Assembly: GCA_029865945.1 (NCBI GenBank)
Contig: JARXAH010000059.1
Coordinates: 1 to 59,661, forward strand
Length of the DNA: 59,661 nt
Source of the DNA: Bacteriovoracaceae bacterium
GTDB lineage: Bacteria > Bdellovibrionota > Bacteriovoracia > Bacteriovoracales > Bacteriovoracaceae
Reading direction: 5' to 3'
Numbering within the stretch: the first letter of the stretch is position 1; every line of letters begins with the position of its first letter. Positions 8,369-17,558 of this stretch are shown piece after piece. A program made the translations under genes and the position numbers. Below the pieces are notes generated by a model. That model did not search any database. It worked only from the letters and a program-made list of their open reading frames with translations, and had not been told where the DNA came from.

Positions 8369-8707
8369 TTATTTTTTGGCCAAACTCTGAATGTAGGCCG
8401 CCAAGTGTTCAATTTCTTCTTCGGTCAGATTTTTAACAAAGGGGTACATTTTATTTGCGTTTGCATTTTTACGTTCTTGAATTTTGATTTTTGTGATTTG
8501 GGCAACGAGGTACCAATCATATTGACCAGCTATCATGGGTGCATTTTGCGATTTTTTTCCATATCCGTCCGTTCCATGACAAGCGGCACATTTTTGATAA
8601 AGTTGCTTCCCTTTTTCAATATCGCCCGCCGCATAGGATTGAGAACCACAGAGTAATAAAATTCCCATTAAATCCACCACTCTTCGAACAATCATCTTTA
8701 TCATCAT
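8369..8707 (-). CDS. Class I c-type cytochrome
   Basis: 112 residues. Short signal peptide or membrane anchor (about 9-27, ending YAAG). The heme-attachment motif CAACH is at 40-44, with the distal heme ligand Met probably M87 in NKMYPFVKNL, followed by the typical LTEEEIEHLAAYIQSL helix. This is a small periplasmic electron carrier of the cytochrome c553/c4-half type. Heme would be attached by the ResB-CcsA pair encoded 2.5-6 kb away. Several ATGs are close together (8707, 8704, 8695), so the exact start is uncertain. Confidence 0.9.
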   Translation of the reverse strand: MMIKMIVRRVVDLMGILLLCGSQSYAAGDIEKGKQLYQKCAACHGTDGYGKKSQNAPMIAGQYDWYLVAQITKIKIQERKNANANKMYPFVKNLTEEEIEHLAAYIQSLAKK

Positions 8708-8757
8708 CTTCCCTTTTTCAAAAACTTAAGTCTTCCTACTGATTTTAATGAATGGAT

Positions 8758-9411
8758 TCAAAGTTGGCCAAGTGGAAATGTCATATGGAGCTTAATATTT
8801 TCGAGCTGCCATTTTTTTTTCAATTCTTTTTCCAAAGATTCCGTATCTATTGAGTGTCCATTCTCAGAAATGTGCTCCAAAAAGAGGACAAACGGCTGCA
8901 TTTCTAGGTGCAAAAGTTTCATTCTTTTTTCTAGTTTGAGCTCATGCAAAACTTGATTAACTGTTCTGCCTAATTGGGTATAGTCTCCCGTTGTTTGCAA
9001 GCGAGATTTTCTCCAGCCATCTAACCAGGCCTCTAGCAACGACCATTGGAAGTTTGATGGAGCGGGATCCCCTGCTCCATGCCCATCTTTTAAAAAATGC
9101 TGAACCTCTCTAAGGGTTTGTGGGTTGATGGAATCCCAATTTTTATGGAGGCAACATTCCGCTGCAAGATCCAAAATACTCAGTTCATAGGGCGATAAAA
9201 TTTTCTGATTAACATAAATACGAAGGCCAATAATTTTTTTATTTTCAAGATCGAAACTAAATACAGTTGTCCAATTTGCCCCGGCAGCGTGGCCACTAAA
9301 AATTCCTTCACGCCAACTGATTTCAGTGGGAGGTAGATCCTCGGACAAATGTTGCCATCGTCCTATTCGCTCTTTTATTCTATTGGAAAAAGTAGAAAAC
9401 ATAATCATCAA
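8758..9411 (-). CDS. Conserved-looking protein of unknown function
   Basis: 217 residues without signal peptide or membrane segment, so probably cytoplasmic. The N-terminal half looks alpha/beta (EGIFSGHAAGANWTTVFSFD, KKIIGLRIYVNQ), the C-terminal half helical with a charged heptad-like run (VLHELKLEKRMKLLHLEM). A cysteine pair (ECCLH) is present but without metal-site spacing. No ribosome site stands out upstream of either ATG at 9411 or 9402. I do not recognise the family. It is divergent from the thiamine-pyrophosphokinase-like gene 12 bases away. Confidence 0.55.
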   Translation of the reverse strand: MMIMFSTFSNRIKERIGRWQHLSEDLPPTEISWREGIFSGHAAGANWTTVFSFDLENKKIIGLRIYVNQKILSPYELSILDLAAECCLHKNWDSINPQTLREVQHFLKDGHGAGDPAPSNFQWSLLEAWLDGWRKSRLQTTGDYTQLGRTVNQVLHELKLEKRMKLLHLEMQPFVLFLEHISENGHSIDTESLEKELKKKWQLENIKLHMTFPLGQL

Positions 9412-9423
9412 TGTAAGGGACTA

Positions 9424-10056
9424 ATGCCCACACGCCAATCTAAAAATTTCATTCGCTTATTTGGGCCCATGAAGATGGACTTATCTTCACTCTCCATTTT
9501 CAAGAGGCGATCTCTGTTGGACCTCTATGTCGATGGAGGAATTAAACATTTTCAAAAAAAGTCGAGCGCCCAACCCCAACTTTGGATTGGTGATGGTGAC
9601 TCTAAAAAATTAATCAAGAATCCACTACCTCAATCTCTTCAACTGTGGCTTCCGAGAGATAAGAATTTAAGTGACTTTGAAGCGGCCCTTAACATTATTC
9701 CTGATGGTAATTTTGAAGTAGTGGCCTATGGTTTTCTGGGCGGAAAAAGTGATCACGAGTGGGGAGGGATTTTAGCGGCCACCCAACTTATCAAATTAAA
9801 GAAATGGAAAAAAATAATCTTTATAGGAAAATCGTCTCGAATTCTCATTTTAAATGGTGGCAAAAAATATTTGGAGTTTGAGCACAAAGGCAAATTTTCT
9901 CTTTTTACTTTCCACAGACAAGAAATTTTTTTAGAAGGCAAACTTGATTACCAAGGCAAAATAGAGCTTCCGGCCCTTAGCACCAAAGGACTTAGTAATG
10001 TGAGTCACGGCAAGTGGACAATAAAAAATCAGCACCCTATCTTGCTTTTTCTTTAG
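9424..10056 (+). CDS. Thiamine pyrophosphokinase-like protein
   Basis: 210 residues from the ATG at 9424 with AAGGGA just upstream; an earlier ATG (9349) would run back into the divergent gene and lacks this site. Motifs of the TPK catalytic fold are present in order: WIGDGDSKK (54-62, family form GDxDS), LSDFEAAL (82-89, form TDxExAL) and GFLGGKSDHEWGGILAA (103-119, form GxxGGRxDH). The fold is therefore that of enzymes transferring pyrophosphate from ATP to thiamine. The second Asp-rich motif has lost one acidic residue (LSDFE rather than DxTDxE), so substrate or activity may differ. Confidence 0.65.
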   Translation: MPTRQSKNFIRLFGPMKMDLSSLSIFKRRSLLDLYVDGGIKHFQKKSSAQPQLWIGDGDSKKLIKNPLPQSLQLWLPRDKNLSDFEAALNIIPDGNFEVVAYGFLGGKSDHEWGGILAATQLIKLKKWKKIIFIGKSSRILILNGGKKYLEFEHKGKFSLFTFHRQEIFLEGKLDYQGKIELPALSTKGLSNVSHGKWTIKNQHPILLFL

Positions 10057-10218
10057 TGCTTTACTTAATCCTGTTTTTTTTACATATCAAACATCTTATT
10101 TGCGAATAATTTTCATAGCGTACTACTAAATTTTTTCAGCGTGTGTATATAGGACCCACTTTCTCATCTGTAAAAAAAGAAAGAAAAATAAAAACATGAG
10201 AAAAAAAGGAAGTATTGC

Positions 10219-11115
10219 TTGAAAAATTCCATCGTAAAAAATTCACTCTATGTAATTTCTAGTTTGGCCATTTGGGGGACGACTCTCAGTAACGGCCTTT
10301 GTATGGGGCCTGACAAAAGTCCCGACAATCCCGTGAAGGCCCACAAAGAAGAATTGAAACAAATGCCAGTCACCGATCGTTTGGCCTTTGAAATTTCCCA
10401 CAACGAGGAACTTTTGGGCCACTGGCAAAAAATAAAACAACATATGGGATGGATCGAATGTTCCGATTCTATTGATACAAAAAATTTTGGTTTGATGGGA
10501 TTATTTGCTGAGCAAAAAGAAAAAAATAATGCTCCTATTAAAATGACTTTGAAGTATAAATGTGAATCTTTAGACGAGTGGCATTTCAAGCGAGAAGGAA
10601 AATTTTGGGCAAATTACCGTAATGGAGTTTACGACATCACTAAGTATCAAATTACCTTTGAAGACGTTTATTCCAAATATTCAGAAAACCTAGCGGCGCC
10701 GATCACCTACGACTTAGAAAAAAATAAATTAAAAAATGAAAAGCGCGAGCACATTCGGAGGCTGGTCTCGAAAAACAAACTTGTGCAAGACCATGTGGAT
10801 GATTTGATTTATCGCAACAGTTTAGTTTGCTCTTCCCCTACCATAAGGTACCCGCTCGTGAAGTTGCCCATGGGAAAATATATGGAGATGCCTCAAACAC
10901 TTATGATCGAGACCGCTTGTGCTGTGCTTGATTTAAAAGGACATCAGATGAAGGGTGTGCTTGCGCAGCTAAAAGTAAAAGTAAAATATAACCTTGATCT
11001 TGTGAATGAGGAAAATCCAGAAATGAACCGAATCTCTGTTGAGAAATCCCAAATCACCATTAGTAAAAGTTATGAAATGGAAGTCCATCCACCAGTTCAA
11101 GTTAGTAGGATATAA
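10219..11115 (+). CDS. Secreted protein of unknown function
   Basis: 298 residues, starting with TTG 9 bases after AAAGGAAG. The N-terminal hydrophobic segment (about 8-26, SLYVISSLAIWGTTLSNG) predicts a signal peptide. The mature part is polar and charged; five cysteines (C101, C115 and others) could pair. No enzyme motif or family is recognised. A 162-base AT-rich region precedes it, and the cytochrome c biogenesis genes follow 85 bases later. Confidence 0.6.
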   Translation: MKNSIVKNSLYVISSLAIWGTTLSNGLCMGPDKSPDNPVKAHKEELKQMPVTDRLAFEISHNEELLGHWQKIKQHMGWIECSDSIDTKNFGLMGLFAEQKEKNNAPIKMTLKYKCESLDEWHFKREGKFWANYRNGVYDITKYQITFEDVYSKYSENLAAPITYDLEKNKLKNEKREHIRRLVSKNKLVQDHVDDLIYRNSLVCSSPTIRYPLVKLPMGKYMEMPQTLMIETACAVLDLKGHQMKGVLAQLKVKVKYNLDLVNEENPEMNRISVEKSQITISKSYEMEVHPPVQVSRI

Positions 11116-11200
11116 ATTGAGAAACGGGCGCACACCTCGTTTATGAATGTGCGCCTTAAAAATACTTTTTGCCACATTTTCATTGCCGTGGGAATTTGAT

Positions 11201-12877
11201 GGAATGCAAACATTTATCACTGCTTCTTTTAAAAGAATGGGTCGCACCCTTTGGAAAACGTTAGGTCACTTAAAATTCGCCGTCTTAATTATTTTATTAT
11301 TCGCACTCTGCCTCGCTGTTGGAACTATTCTAGAAAGTAATCAAGGAACAGATTACGCTAATCGTTTCGTTTACAAATCTTTTCCTTTTATGGCGCTGCA
11401 AGCACTCATTTTTTTAAGCATTCTCGTGGCCACCCTTCAACGATTGCCATGGCGAAAAAGTTTAGCAGGATTTTATGTTTTACATTTAGGATTACTCACT
11501 ATTATCAGTGGCTCTGCCGTTACCTATTTTTTCGGTGTTGATGGGAGCATGACTCTCTATCCAAAAGTTCCGACTCAAAAAGTAGATTTAGGAAATGAAC
11601 AATTAAAAATTTTTCCGCAATCTAGCGTTCGCAGCACGATGAGTAGCTCGATTACTCAAGGCAGTTTAGATTTACCTTATGTTGTGAATCCAACTCTTAT
11701 TGATCTCGATTGGTCGCAAATTAAAGTTTTAGATTTTTACCCCTTTTCAGACTACGCAAAGGAATGGAAAAAAAGTGACTCATCCTCCCCTATACCCTCT
11801 GCAGAATATCAATTACAAAATTCTCGTTTTTCCGAAACCCTAACTCTGAGCCAACATCGAGATTCTGATTTTCAATCATCCAGCACCATTGGCCCGCTCA
11901 GTGTCCATTTTCTTCCAGGTCAGCTGTTTCCTTGCTTTACAAAAAGTTCATCCCTTGGACTACTCGTTTGGAACTTACAAACTGGTGAATGTATCGCTCT
12001 TGATACGAAAAATACTTCAGAAATTTCTGGTAATGAGGGAAAAAAATTGATGACCATTCGGTCCCTCGCTCTGCCCATGGCATTTTCCCCCAGCGAAAGT
12101 CCCCTCCCATGGGTGCAATCAAAAAAAGAAAATAAAATTTTCTGGACGACGACCGAAGAATTGCCTTGGCGTTTATTTAATAAAAAATTGTTTGAAAGTT
12201 CTCCCCAACTTTTACTCTTTGGAGAAGGGATCTCTTACTATAATAAAAATAATTCTCAGTGGGAAACTCAGCAATTAAAAACAAATTCCTCTTGGGCCGA
12301 ACTTCCTTGGATGGGATTTAAAGTAAAATTAAATAAACTGGTTTTCGATCAATACCCGGTTAATGTGCCAAGGCCGGTCAAGCCGGTGCAAGAAAATGGC
12401 GCCTTAATTTCCGGTGCTCTGAGAGCAATTAAATTAGAATATTTTGATTTGGAAGCTGGCAGCAGAAAAGAAATTTGGGCCACCAATCAAAGTGCAGTCA
12501 AGTTTGCTCACAATGGAATTCTTTGGGAGGCGACGATTGCCAAAGAACAAAAAGTGCTCCCGTTTGAATTGCGTTTAAGTAAATTTAAAATGGACAACGA
12601 CCCCGGAACCAACAACCCCGCAAGTTACGAAAGCTTCGTTGCTTTAAGGGAGGAAGAAAATCCCGGCAAGCATCACGTGTATATGAATCATCCTCTCAAA
12701 CACCAACAATATACTTTTTATCAGGCCTCTTTTTTTCAAACAGAAGATGGTTATGGTTCAGTTTTGAGTGTAAATTATGATCCAGGACGTTTTTGGAAAT
12801 ATCTGGGCTCCCTCCTTTTAGTCTTGGGATCTTTTTGGCATTTTGTTTTGCGCAAGCGCATTGTTTGGAAAGCTTAA
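11201..12877 (+). CDS. resB: Cytochrome c biogenesis protein ResB/Ccs1
   Basis: 558 residues from the ATG at 11201; an upstream GTG (11147) would add 18 residues with no support. Membrane helices are visible at about residues 25-42, 55-72 and 85-105, then a long periplasmic domain of roughly 400 residues and a final helix just before the C-terminus (FWKYLGSLLLVLGSFWHFVL). This is the ResB layout: N-terminal helices, big periplasmic domain, last helix. The motif LGHLKFAVLIILLFALCLAVGTILES is family-typical. Together with CcsA it forms System II, which exports heme and ligates it to CxxCH proteins. It is 30 bases upstream of ccsA. Confidence 0.85.
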   Translation, partial: GMQTFITASFKRMGRTLWKTLGHLKFAVLIILLFALCLAVGTILESNQGTDYANRFVYKSFPFMALQALIFLSILVATLQRLPWRKSLAGFYVLHLGLLTIISGSAVTYFFGVDGSMTLYPKVPTQKVDLGNEQLKIFPQSSVRSTMSSSITQGSLDLPYVVNPTLIDLDWSQIKVLDFYPFSDYAKEWKKSDSSSPIPSAEYQLQNSRFSETLTLSQHRDSDFQSSSTIGPLSVHFLPGQLFPCFTKSSSLGLLVWNLQTGECIALDTKNTSEISGNEGKKLMTIRSLALPMAFSPSESPLPWVQSKKENKIFWTTTEELPWRLFNKKLFESSPQLLLFGEGISYYNKNNSQWETQQLKTNSSWAELPWMGFKVKLNKLVFDQYPVNVPRPVKPVQENGALISGALRAIKLEYFDLEAGSRKEIWATNQSAVKFAHNGILWEATIAKEQKVLPFELRLSKFKMDNDPGTNNPASYESFVALREEENPGKHHVYMNHPLKHQQYTFYQASFFQTEDGYGSVLSVNYDPGRFWKYLGSLLLVLGSFWHFVLRKRIVWKA

Positions 12878-12907
12878 ATTTTAAAAATAGCAAAGAAGGA
12901 ATTTTTC

Positions 12908-14479
12908 ATGATTCAAATCAAATTACTTCTCGGTTTACTGCTGTCCCTTTTCTCTATTAAAAATAGTTTTTCGCTTTCCACCTATTTTTGCGAAGACCCC
13001 ATTTTACGTGAACTTCCGATTCAGGCCTTAGGCCGAACCAAGCCACTACTCGTTCATGCTTCTGAGGTCAATAAATTCATTTTCGATACTTCTTCCTTGC
13101 AAAAATTAGATGCCACTACCGTTTTCTGCTTACTCAGTTTGCAGGCCTTTGGCATTCCTTTGGAATTGAAACCGCTCATCAAAGTTGATCATTTGTGGGT
13201 AAAAGAATTGCTCGGGATGAAAAGAGATGAGACAGGAATCAATCCCTCTGTCATTGAAGAAAAACTTTTAGATTTACGAATGGAACTGGCCAAGAGAAAA
13301 GTGAATGACTCGGAGAAAAAAGAATTAAATAAAGTTTTAGGCCGCTACCAGTCCTACCAAGAAATCTCCACTGGAGTTTCGTGGACGGTGCCTAAAAATT
13401 TTATAGCAGAAAAAAATGAGTATGAATGGTCTCCCTTAATTTCAGAATTAACGGAATCAAAAATTATTGAACTCAAACAAAAATATCAGATTGATTCTAA
13501 TGATAGAAGTGCTCCTTTTCTTAAATATTTTACCGAGTGGAAAATTGATTACGATCAAAAGGCCGGAACTGATTACCGAGTAGAGTATTGGTATTTTAGA
13601 ATGCATCCCTTTCGTTATGCGCTTGTATTATCCTTAATTGCCCTTTTGTCGATTTTTATTTTTAAAACAAGTGCGGTGGGAATTGTTTTTACCGCCGCTT
13701 CGCTTGGGTTGCAAATAGTGGGCTTTGTACTAAGAATTATTATCTCCGAGCGGGCGCCCATCACTAATATGTATGAAACCGTCATTTTTTCTGGTTTTGG
13801 ATGCTTAATCGTCGCGCTCATTTTGTGGAAAATGAAAAAAGAGAACTTTTTTTGGATAGCAGGCCTTACTTACAACATACTCACTTTGATGATGGCCAAT
13901 TTTGCCAACGAAATGCTCAACCCTTCCATTGGGCCTCTCGTCCCAGTTCTTCGTGATAATTTTTGGCTCTCAACCCACGTGACCACAGTCATCTTATCAT
14001 ACGCGGCCTTGGCCTTAAGTTGGATTTTGGCCAACATGGCGATCATAAAAAGTTTCAAGAAAACATTGGATAAACGTGAAGAGCAAAGACTAACCAACCT
14101 CATTTATGCAGCGATGAAAGTGGGTGTGGTCCTGTTGAGTGGCGGAGTTATTTTGGGCGGCGTTTGGGCCGATTATTCATGGGGAAGATTTTGGGGATGG
14201 GATCCGAAAGAAACCTGGAGCTTAATAGTGCTTCTTGTTTACATCGCCATCTTGCACGGAAAATATACCAACTGGATTAATCCCATGCGATTTATTCCCT
14301 TAGTTGCTTTAGCTTTTTTAAGTGTGATGATGGCATGGTTTGGAGTGAATTATATTTTAGCGGCCGGTCTTCACTCTTATGGCTTTAGCGAAGGAGGCGC
14401 GATTTTCCTTCTTAGCTTTTTCGTAGCGCAAATTTCTGTTTTGGTCGTCCACACTTGGAAATCAAAAATCAGAATTTAA
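12908..14479 (+). CDS. ccsA: Cytochrome c biogenesis protein CcsA/ResC (heme-handling)
   Basis: 523 residues. Signal-like helix 3-22, a periplasmic region about 23-235, then eight or so membrane helices. The tryptophan-rich WWD motif, WGRFWGWDPKETWS (425-438), which binds heme, is intact. Candidate heme-ligand histidines flank it (H357 in LSTHVTT and the His in LHSYGF). The N-terminal part (LGRTKPLLVHASEV, 41-54) resembles the matching segment of long fused CcsBA proteins, so the ancestor was probably a fused or long-form System II protein. It works with ResB just upstream. Confidence 0.9.
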   Translation: MIQIKLLLGLLLSLFSIKNSFSLSTYFCEDPILRELPIQALGRTKPLLVHASEVNKFIFDTSSLQKLDATTVFCLLSLQAFGIPLELKPLIKVDHLWVKELLGMKRDETGINPSVIEEKLLDLRMELAKRKVNDSEKKELNKVLGRYQSYQEISTGVSWTVPKNFIAEKNEYEWSPLISELTESKIIELKQKYQIDSNDRSAPFLKYFTEWKIDYDQKAGTDYRVEYWYFRMHPFRYALVLSLIALLSIFIFKTSAVGIVFTAASLGLQIVGFVLRIIISERAPITNMYETVIFSGFGCLIVALILWKMKKENFFWIAGLTYNILTLMMANFANEMLNPSIGPLVPVLRDNFWLSTHVTTVILSYAALALSWILANMAIIKSFKKTLDKREEQRLTNLIYAAMKVGVVLLSGGVILGGVWADYSWGRFWGWDPKETWSLIVLLVYIAILHGKYTNWINPMRFIPLVALAFLSVMMAWFGVNYILAAGLHSYGFSEGGAIFLLSFFVAQISVLVVHTWKSKIRI

Positions 14480-14552
14480 TGCTTGATATCTAATTTAAAA
14501 AATGTTTTATTTCAGATCCTAATTATGGCCAATTATTCTGGAGGATCTTGAA

Positions 14553-15101
14553 ATGAAAAATGGTTTTTTAGTTTTACTTCTATGTTCACAGTTGGTTTCT
14601 TTCAGTCAAAGTCATGCTTCTGATTGCTTTAATCCTAAGGAGCAACCTTTCTCCAAACTAAAATCAGGAAATGAAGTGATGTATTATTCTGCTTCTGGTT
14701 TTAAGCGAGCGGGAAATGTGGTGAGTATCGAGAAGGGAAATATTTACGCCGTTGAAGAATTAAATTTTGGGGCGAGAGAAAATGTAGTTAACTTCAACCA
14801 AGATGCGGGATCTCTAGTTCCGGCCACAGGTATTTGGACCATTACTAAATCTGAAGACATCTATAAAAAAACAAATTGTGTTGTCGTCGATCAAAATCAA
14901 TATCGTCCTGGAGATGTGGTCAAAATTCGTAGAGGAAAAGGGCCGAGATCTCATCAACTTCGCATCTTAAAAGTTTATGAAAACGGTACTGCTTTGGTTG
15001 GTATGAATGATCGTGAGGACATTTATGGAGAATACCAAGTAAGGGGTGACTCCATGTTTGAAAATGAAGTTTACGAGCTCTATGTTGTTTCACTAAATTA
15101 A
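14553..15101 (+). CDS. Secreted protein of unknown function
   Basis: 182 residues with a signal peptide (MKNGFLVLLLCSQLVSFSQSHA, cleavage after HA at 21-22) and an excellent GGAGG site. Two similar segments are visible, each starting with C and containing a small beta unit: GNEVMYYSASGFKRAGNVVSIEKGNIYAVEEL and GDVVKIRRGK...LRILKVYENGTALVGMND. These look like two small SH3/agenet-type barrels that bind something through loops. Function is unknown. Confidence 0.6.
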   Translation: MKNGFLVLLLCSQLVSFSQSHASDCFNPKEQPFSKLKSGNEVMYYSASGFKRAGNVVSIEKGNIYAVEELNFGARENVVNFNQDAGSLVPATGIWTITKSEDIYKKTNCVVVDQNQYRPGDVVKIRRGKGPRSHQLRILKVYENGTALVGMNDREDIYGEYQVRGDSMFENEVYELYVVSLN

Positions 15102-15125
15102 CGAGATCATATAAAATAATATAAA

Positions 15126-15803
15126 TTAAAACCGCCGGTAATTTTGAAAAAACTGTTCCGGCGGCACTACCCACTGATTTGTTGTTTCTTTCCACTGCAA
15201 AACTCGCACCAAAAATCCCTGCTTAATCACAATTTCACTTATCCCATCCCCGGTGACATCTATAAAATCGACAAAGAAATCTCTTTTTTCCCTCGAGTCG
15301 AGCGGCAATAAGTGTTCTGCAAAGACGTAAGGCGTCCATTGCAAGGTAGGCAATTTTTTTAAATGATCATCGGTGGGAAACGAGAGTAAAAAAAGTCGAC
15401 CGACCCGTTTATAAAAGGAAACGGCCCCCTCACCCTCAAAATAATAAAAAATGAGCAGACGAAATCCTGGCCTAATTTCTTTGAGTTCAAATTTTCCTAA
15501 ATAACTATTGGAACCGTTGGGAATCACAGTTTGCTCCCAGATGACTTTCTCTAAATGATCCTTAATTGTGAAAACATCTAGGCCATCCACTTGTTCCCAC
15601 TGAATACTTTCGCTTTCTCCGTTGCTATCTAAGTCAATCGCAATGGGTGGTGATTTTCGTAAAACAAAGGGATTTTTTGCGCGAACACTTTGCCCTTGGC
15701 CGGGATTAATTTCCCTCGCATAATCTTTTTCATCAATGGCATTCGCGGGGTGGGAAAAATGAATGAGTACCCACACAAAAATATTGATGACTACCTTTTG
15801 CAT
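15126..15803 (-). CDS. Secreted protein with calcium-repeat-like segments
   Basis: 225 residues from the ATG at 15803; a more distal ATG (15854) would overlap the divergent gene. Residues 1-22 are a signal peptide (ends NA). Two Asp-rich segments, IDLDSNGESESI and FIDVTGDGISEIVIKQG, have the DxDxNGxxD-like pattern of FG-GAP/VCBS calcium loops, suggesting a beta-propeller blade fragment. The protein is too short for a full propeller. No enzymatic residues seen. Confidence 0.55.
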   Translation of the reverse strand: MQKVVINIFVWVLIHFSHPANAIDEKDYAREINPGQGQSVRAKNPFVLRKSPPIAIDLDSNGESESIQWEQVDGLDVFTIKDHLEKVIWEQTVIPNGSNSYLGKFELKEIRPGFRLLIFYYFEGEGAVSFYKRVGRLFLLSFPTDDHLKKLPTLQWTPYVFAEHLLPLDSREKRDFFVDFIDVTGDGISEIVIKQGFLVRVLQWKETTNQWVVPPEQFFQNYRRF

Positions 15804-15845
15804 AGTGTTATTATAGTTCACAAACAAATATTTGGGAGACTTCCC

Positions 15846-16358
15846 TTGCAGCAACTAAAAATAAAAACGCCCAAAATTTTTTTAAAGTGGGCCCATCAAA
15901 TTCAGGCCGTCCTTTCTCATAAGAAAATTATTTGGTCGGCCATTGCCGCCTCCCTAGTTGGTGATGGAAGCTATATGATTTTTCTTTATCAGGTATTTGC
16001 CAAACCAGAATCCTTTCGCAAATGGATTGAAAGTTATAAGGATTACGCTCAAATTGGTCAGATACTTGAAACTCGTCCAGAGATGATTGAATCTCTCCAT
16101 CACTCGTCACTCATTATGTTTTGGATCATGGCCGGCGTTTTAGTGGGAATGAATGGTTACAATTATATTAAATTTCATCAAGGCTCAAAACGCGCTGTCA
16201 ATTTCATGAAACAATTAGGATTTGTCGGAGCTGTTTTAGGATTTCTTACTATTTCGGAAGCAAAAGAGCAGGGATCATTTTGGATGTGGTGGATGATTTT
16301 TATGATTCCGCTCTACTTTGGAGTCTATTTGCTTAGCTTAGCATCAGAAAAATATTAG
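15846..16358 (+). CDS. Small membrane protein of unknown function
   Basis: 170 residues if started at TTG 15846, which has GGGAG seven bases upstream; more upstream starts run through the divergent gene and lack a site. Four hydrophobic segments are visible, about residues 25-48, 85-103, 120-137 and 143-165, with Gly and Trp-rich last helices (FWMWWMIFMIPLYFGVYLLS). No family recognised. It ends four bases inside the convergent neighbour. Confidence 0.55.
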   Translation: MQQLKIKTPKIFLKWAHQIQAVLSHKKIIWSAIAASLVGDGSYMIFLYQVFAKPESFRKWIESYKDYAQIGQILETRPEMIESLHHSSLIMFWIMAGVLVGMNGYNYIKFHQGSKRAVNFMKQLGFVGAVLGFLTISEAKEQGSFWMWWMIFMIPLYFGVYLLSLASEKY

Positions 16359-17284
16359 GTCTGCATCATGAGGGTTGATTGATAGTAAATAACGACTAAA
16401 AAACTACTCAAGAAAAAAACAATGGATATCACCATCTTTAATTGCATGAGAAAATGAAAAAAAATATCAAGATCCATCTCCCAACGATTCCACAATTCAT
16501 TGATTACTAGTTCACACTCTTCAAGAATACTGATCCCCATTTCTCTTTCTTTTTTAAGGCATTTATCAAAAAAATATTTAAATGATAGAAAAGGATGTCC
16601 TTGAGTTTTGCTCCCATGAGTGACCACTAACTGTCCCCAAGTCTCTACTTGGGCAATTTCAATTTTTACTTTTTGCGGCATCTCTAAATGAGAGACGATC
16701 CAGTAATGTAGCAACGTTTTTAGCGAACCAGGAAAGAGAAAAAATAATTGTCGATGCTTCGATTTGAGTGAGAGAGAAAAAAATAATATTCCTAAGATTT
16801 GCCATCCTAAAATTCCCATCAAAAGTAATTTGTGCTCAGGGATATTTTCAAGTGTACTTAACATGAGAAGCCAGGTGACTATGGCAATACCAAAAAACTG
16901 AATCACCGCTTGGCGCTTGCGAAGCAAAAAATTATTTTCCAGCTTAAGATCTTTTTGCAACTGCTGTCTTAAACTTTTTAAAATGGGGGTAATAGGAATT
17001 CCATACTGCCGTTGATTGGCGATTAAGAGATGAATTAAATCACCGTAAAATTTATATTCTACAAATCGGATGTGTTGTGACTGCGAGGCCATAAACGACG
17101 TCTCACCTTGTTGCATAAAAATGAGATCGGTGAGGTTTTCCACCATCCCCATTGAGGGCAATTGATAAGGACGCAGCATTTTGAGAAAGCTTCGGTACAT
17201 CTTTGGTGCGTAATGAGAAATAAAAATGAGTAAGAGGGAGAGCGAAATAAAAAAAATCAAAAATTTTGAAGAATAAAGATTCAT
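16355..17284 (-). CDS. Membrane protein with TadB/GspF-like layout
   Basis: 309 residues from the ATG at 17284, which has AAGGTG upstream. Layout: one N-terminal helix (about 6-25), a cytoplasmic helical region, two adjacent helices (about 125-140 and 150-168), another cytoplasmic helical region, and a C-terminal helix (about 285-303). This helix order and the segment YGIPITPILKSLRQQL resemble TadB/TadC and GspF inner-membrane platform proteins of type II secretion or pili. No ATPase or pilin gene lies nearby, so the link is structural only and weak. Confidence 0.45.
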   Translation of the reverse strand: MNLYSSKFLIFFISLSLLLIFISHYAPKMYRSFLKMLRPYQLPSMGMVENLTDLIFMQQGETSFMASQSQHIRFVEYKFYGDLIHLLIANQRQYGIPITPILKSLRQQLQKDLKLENNFLLRKRQAVIQFFGIAIVTWLLMLSTLENIPEHKLLLMGILGWQILGILFFSLSLKSKHRQLFFLFPGSLKTLLHYWIVSHLEMPQKVKIEIAQVETWGQLVVTHGSKTQGHPFLSFKYFFDKCLKKEREMGISILEECELVINELWNRWEMDLDIFFHFLMQLKMVISIVFFLSSFLVVIYYQSTLMMQT

Positions 17285-17327
17285 GACAACTGACACCTTG
17301 GAAAATTTAGGATAAAGAAGGTAGAAT

Positions 17328-17558
17328 ATGAATATGGACTATCCTTCAAAACTTGATCCCGAAATGATTAAATCTGTTTGCTTGCAACTTGATCCTTTTA
17401 AGCATTGGGATGAACAGCCCCTTGAGCTTCAAGAAAGAATCATTAAGCTAGGCCTAAAAGAGCTCTATCTTGACGACCCTTTTAAGCTCACCAATTTTTT
17501 ACTTACCACCCTCCACGAGTCAAATGCTGGCCACATTCACCCTGATTCACTTCAATGA
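17328..17558 (+). CDS. Small protein translationally coupled to the methyltransferase
   Basis: 76 residues, acidic and helical (DPFKHWDEQPLELQERIIKLGLKEL), without signal or membrane segment. An AAGGTAG site precedes the ATG. Its stop codon overlaps the start of the RlmI-like gene (ATGA), which is the usual sign of translational coupling, so both products are made together. No family recognised. Confidence 0.6.
   Translation: MNMDYPSKLDPEMIKSVCLQLDPFKHWDEQPLELQERIIKLGLKELYLDDPFKLTNFLLTTLHESNAGHIHPDSLQ

Noticed and set aside
7652-8742. Plus-strand ORFs opposite cytochrome c and the basic protein
   Set aside because: They are rich in Phe and Lys as expected for antisense of AT-rich genes, with no ribosome sites; the minus strand has CAACH and GNAT motifs.
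11147-11200. N-terminal extension of ResB from GTG
   Set aside because: Covers the intergenic region, no ribosome site, and the ATG at 11201 gives the family-typical N-terminus.
10969-11247. 92-codon minus-strand ORF between secreted orphan and resB
   Set aside because: Antisense to two better supported genes; no family motif.
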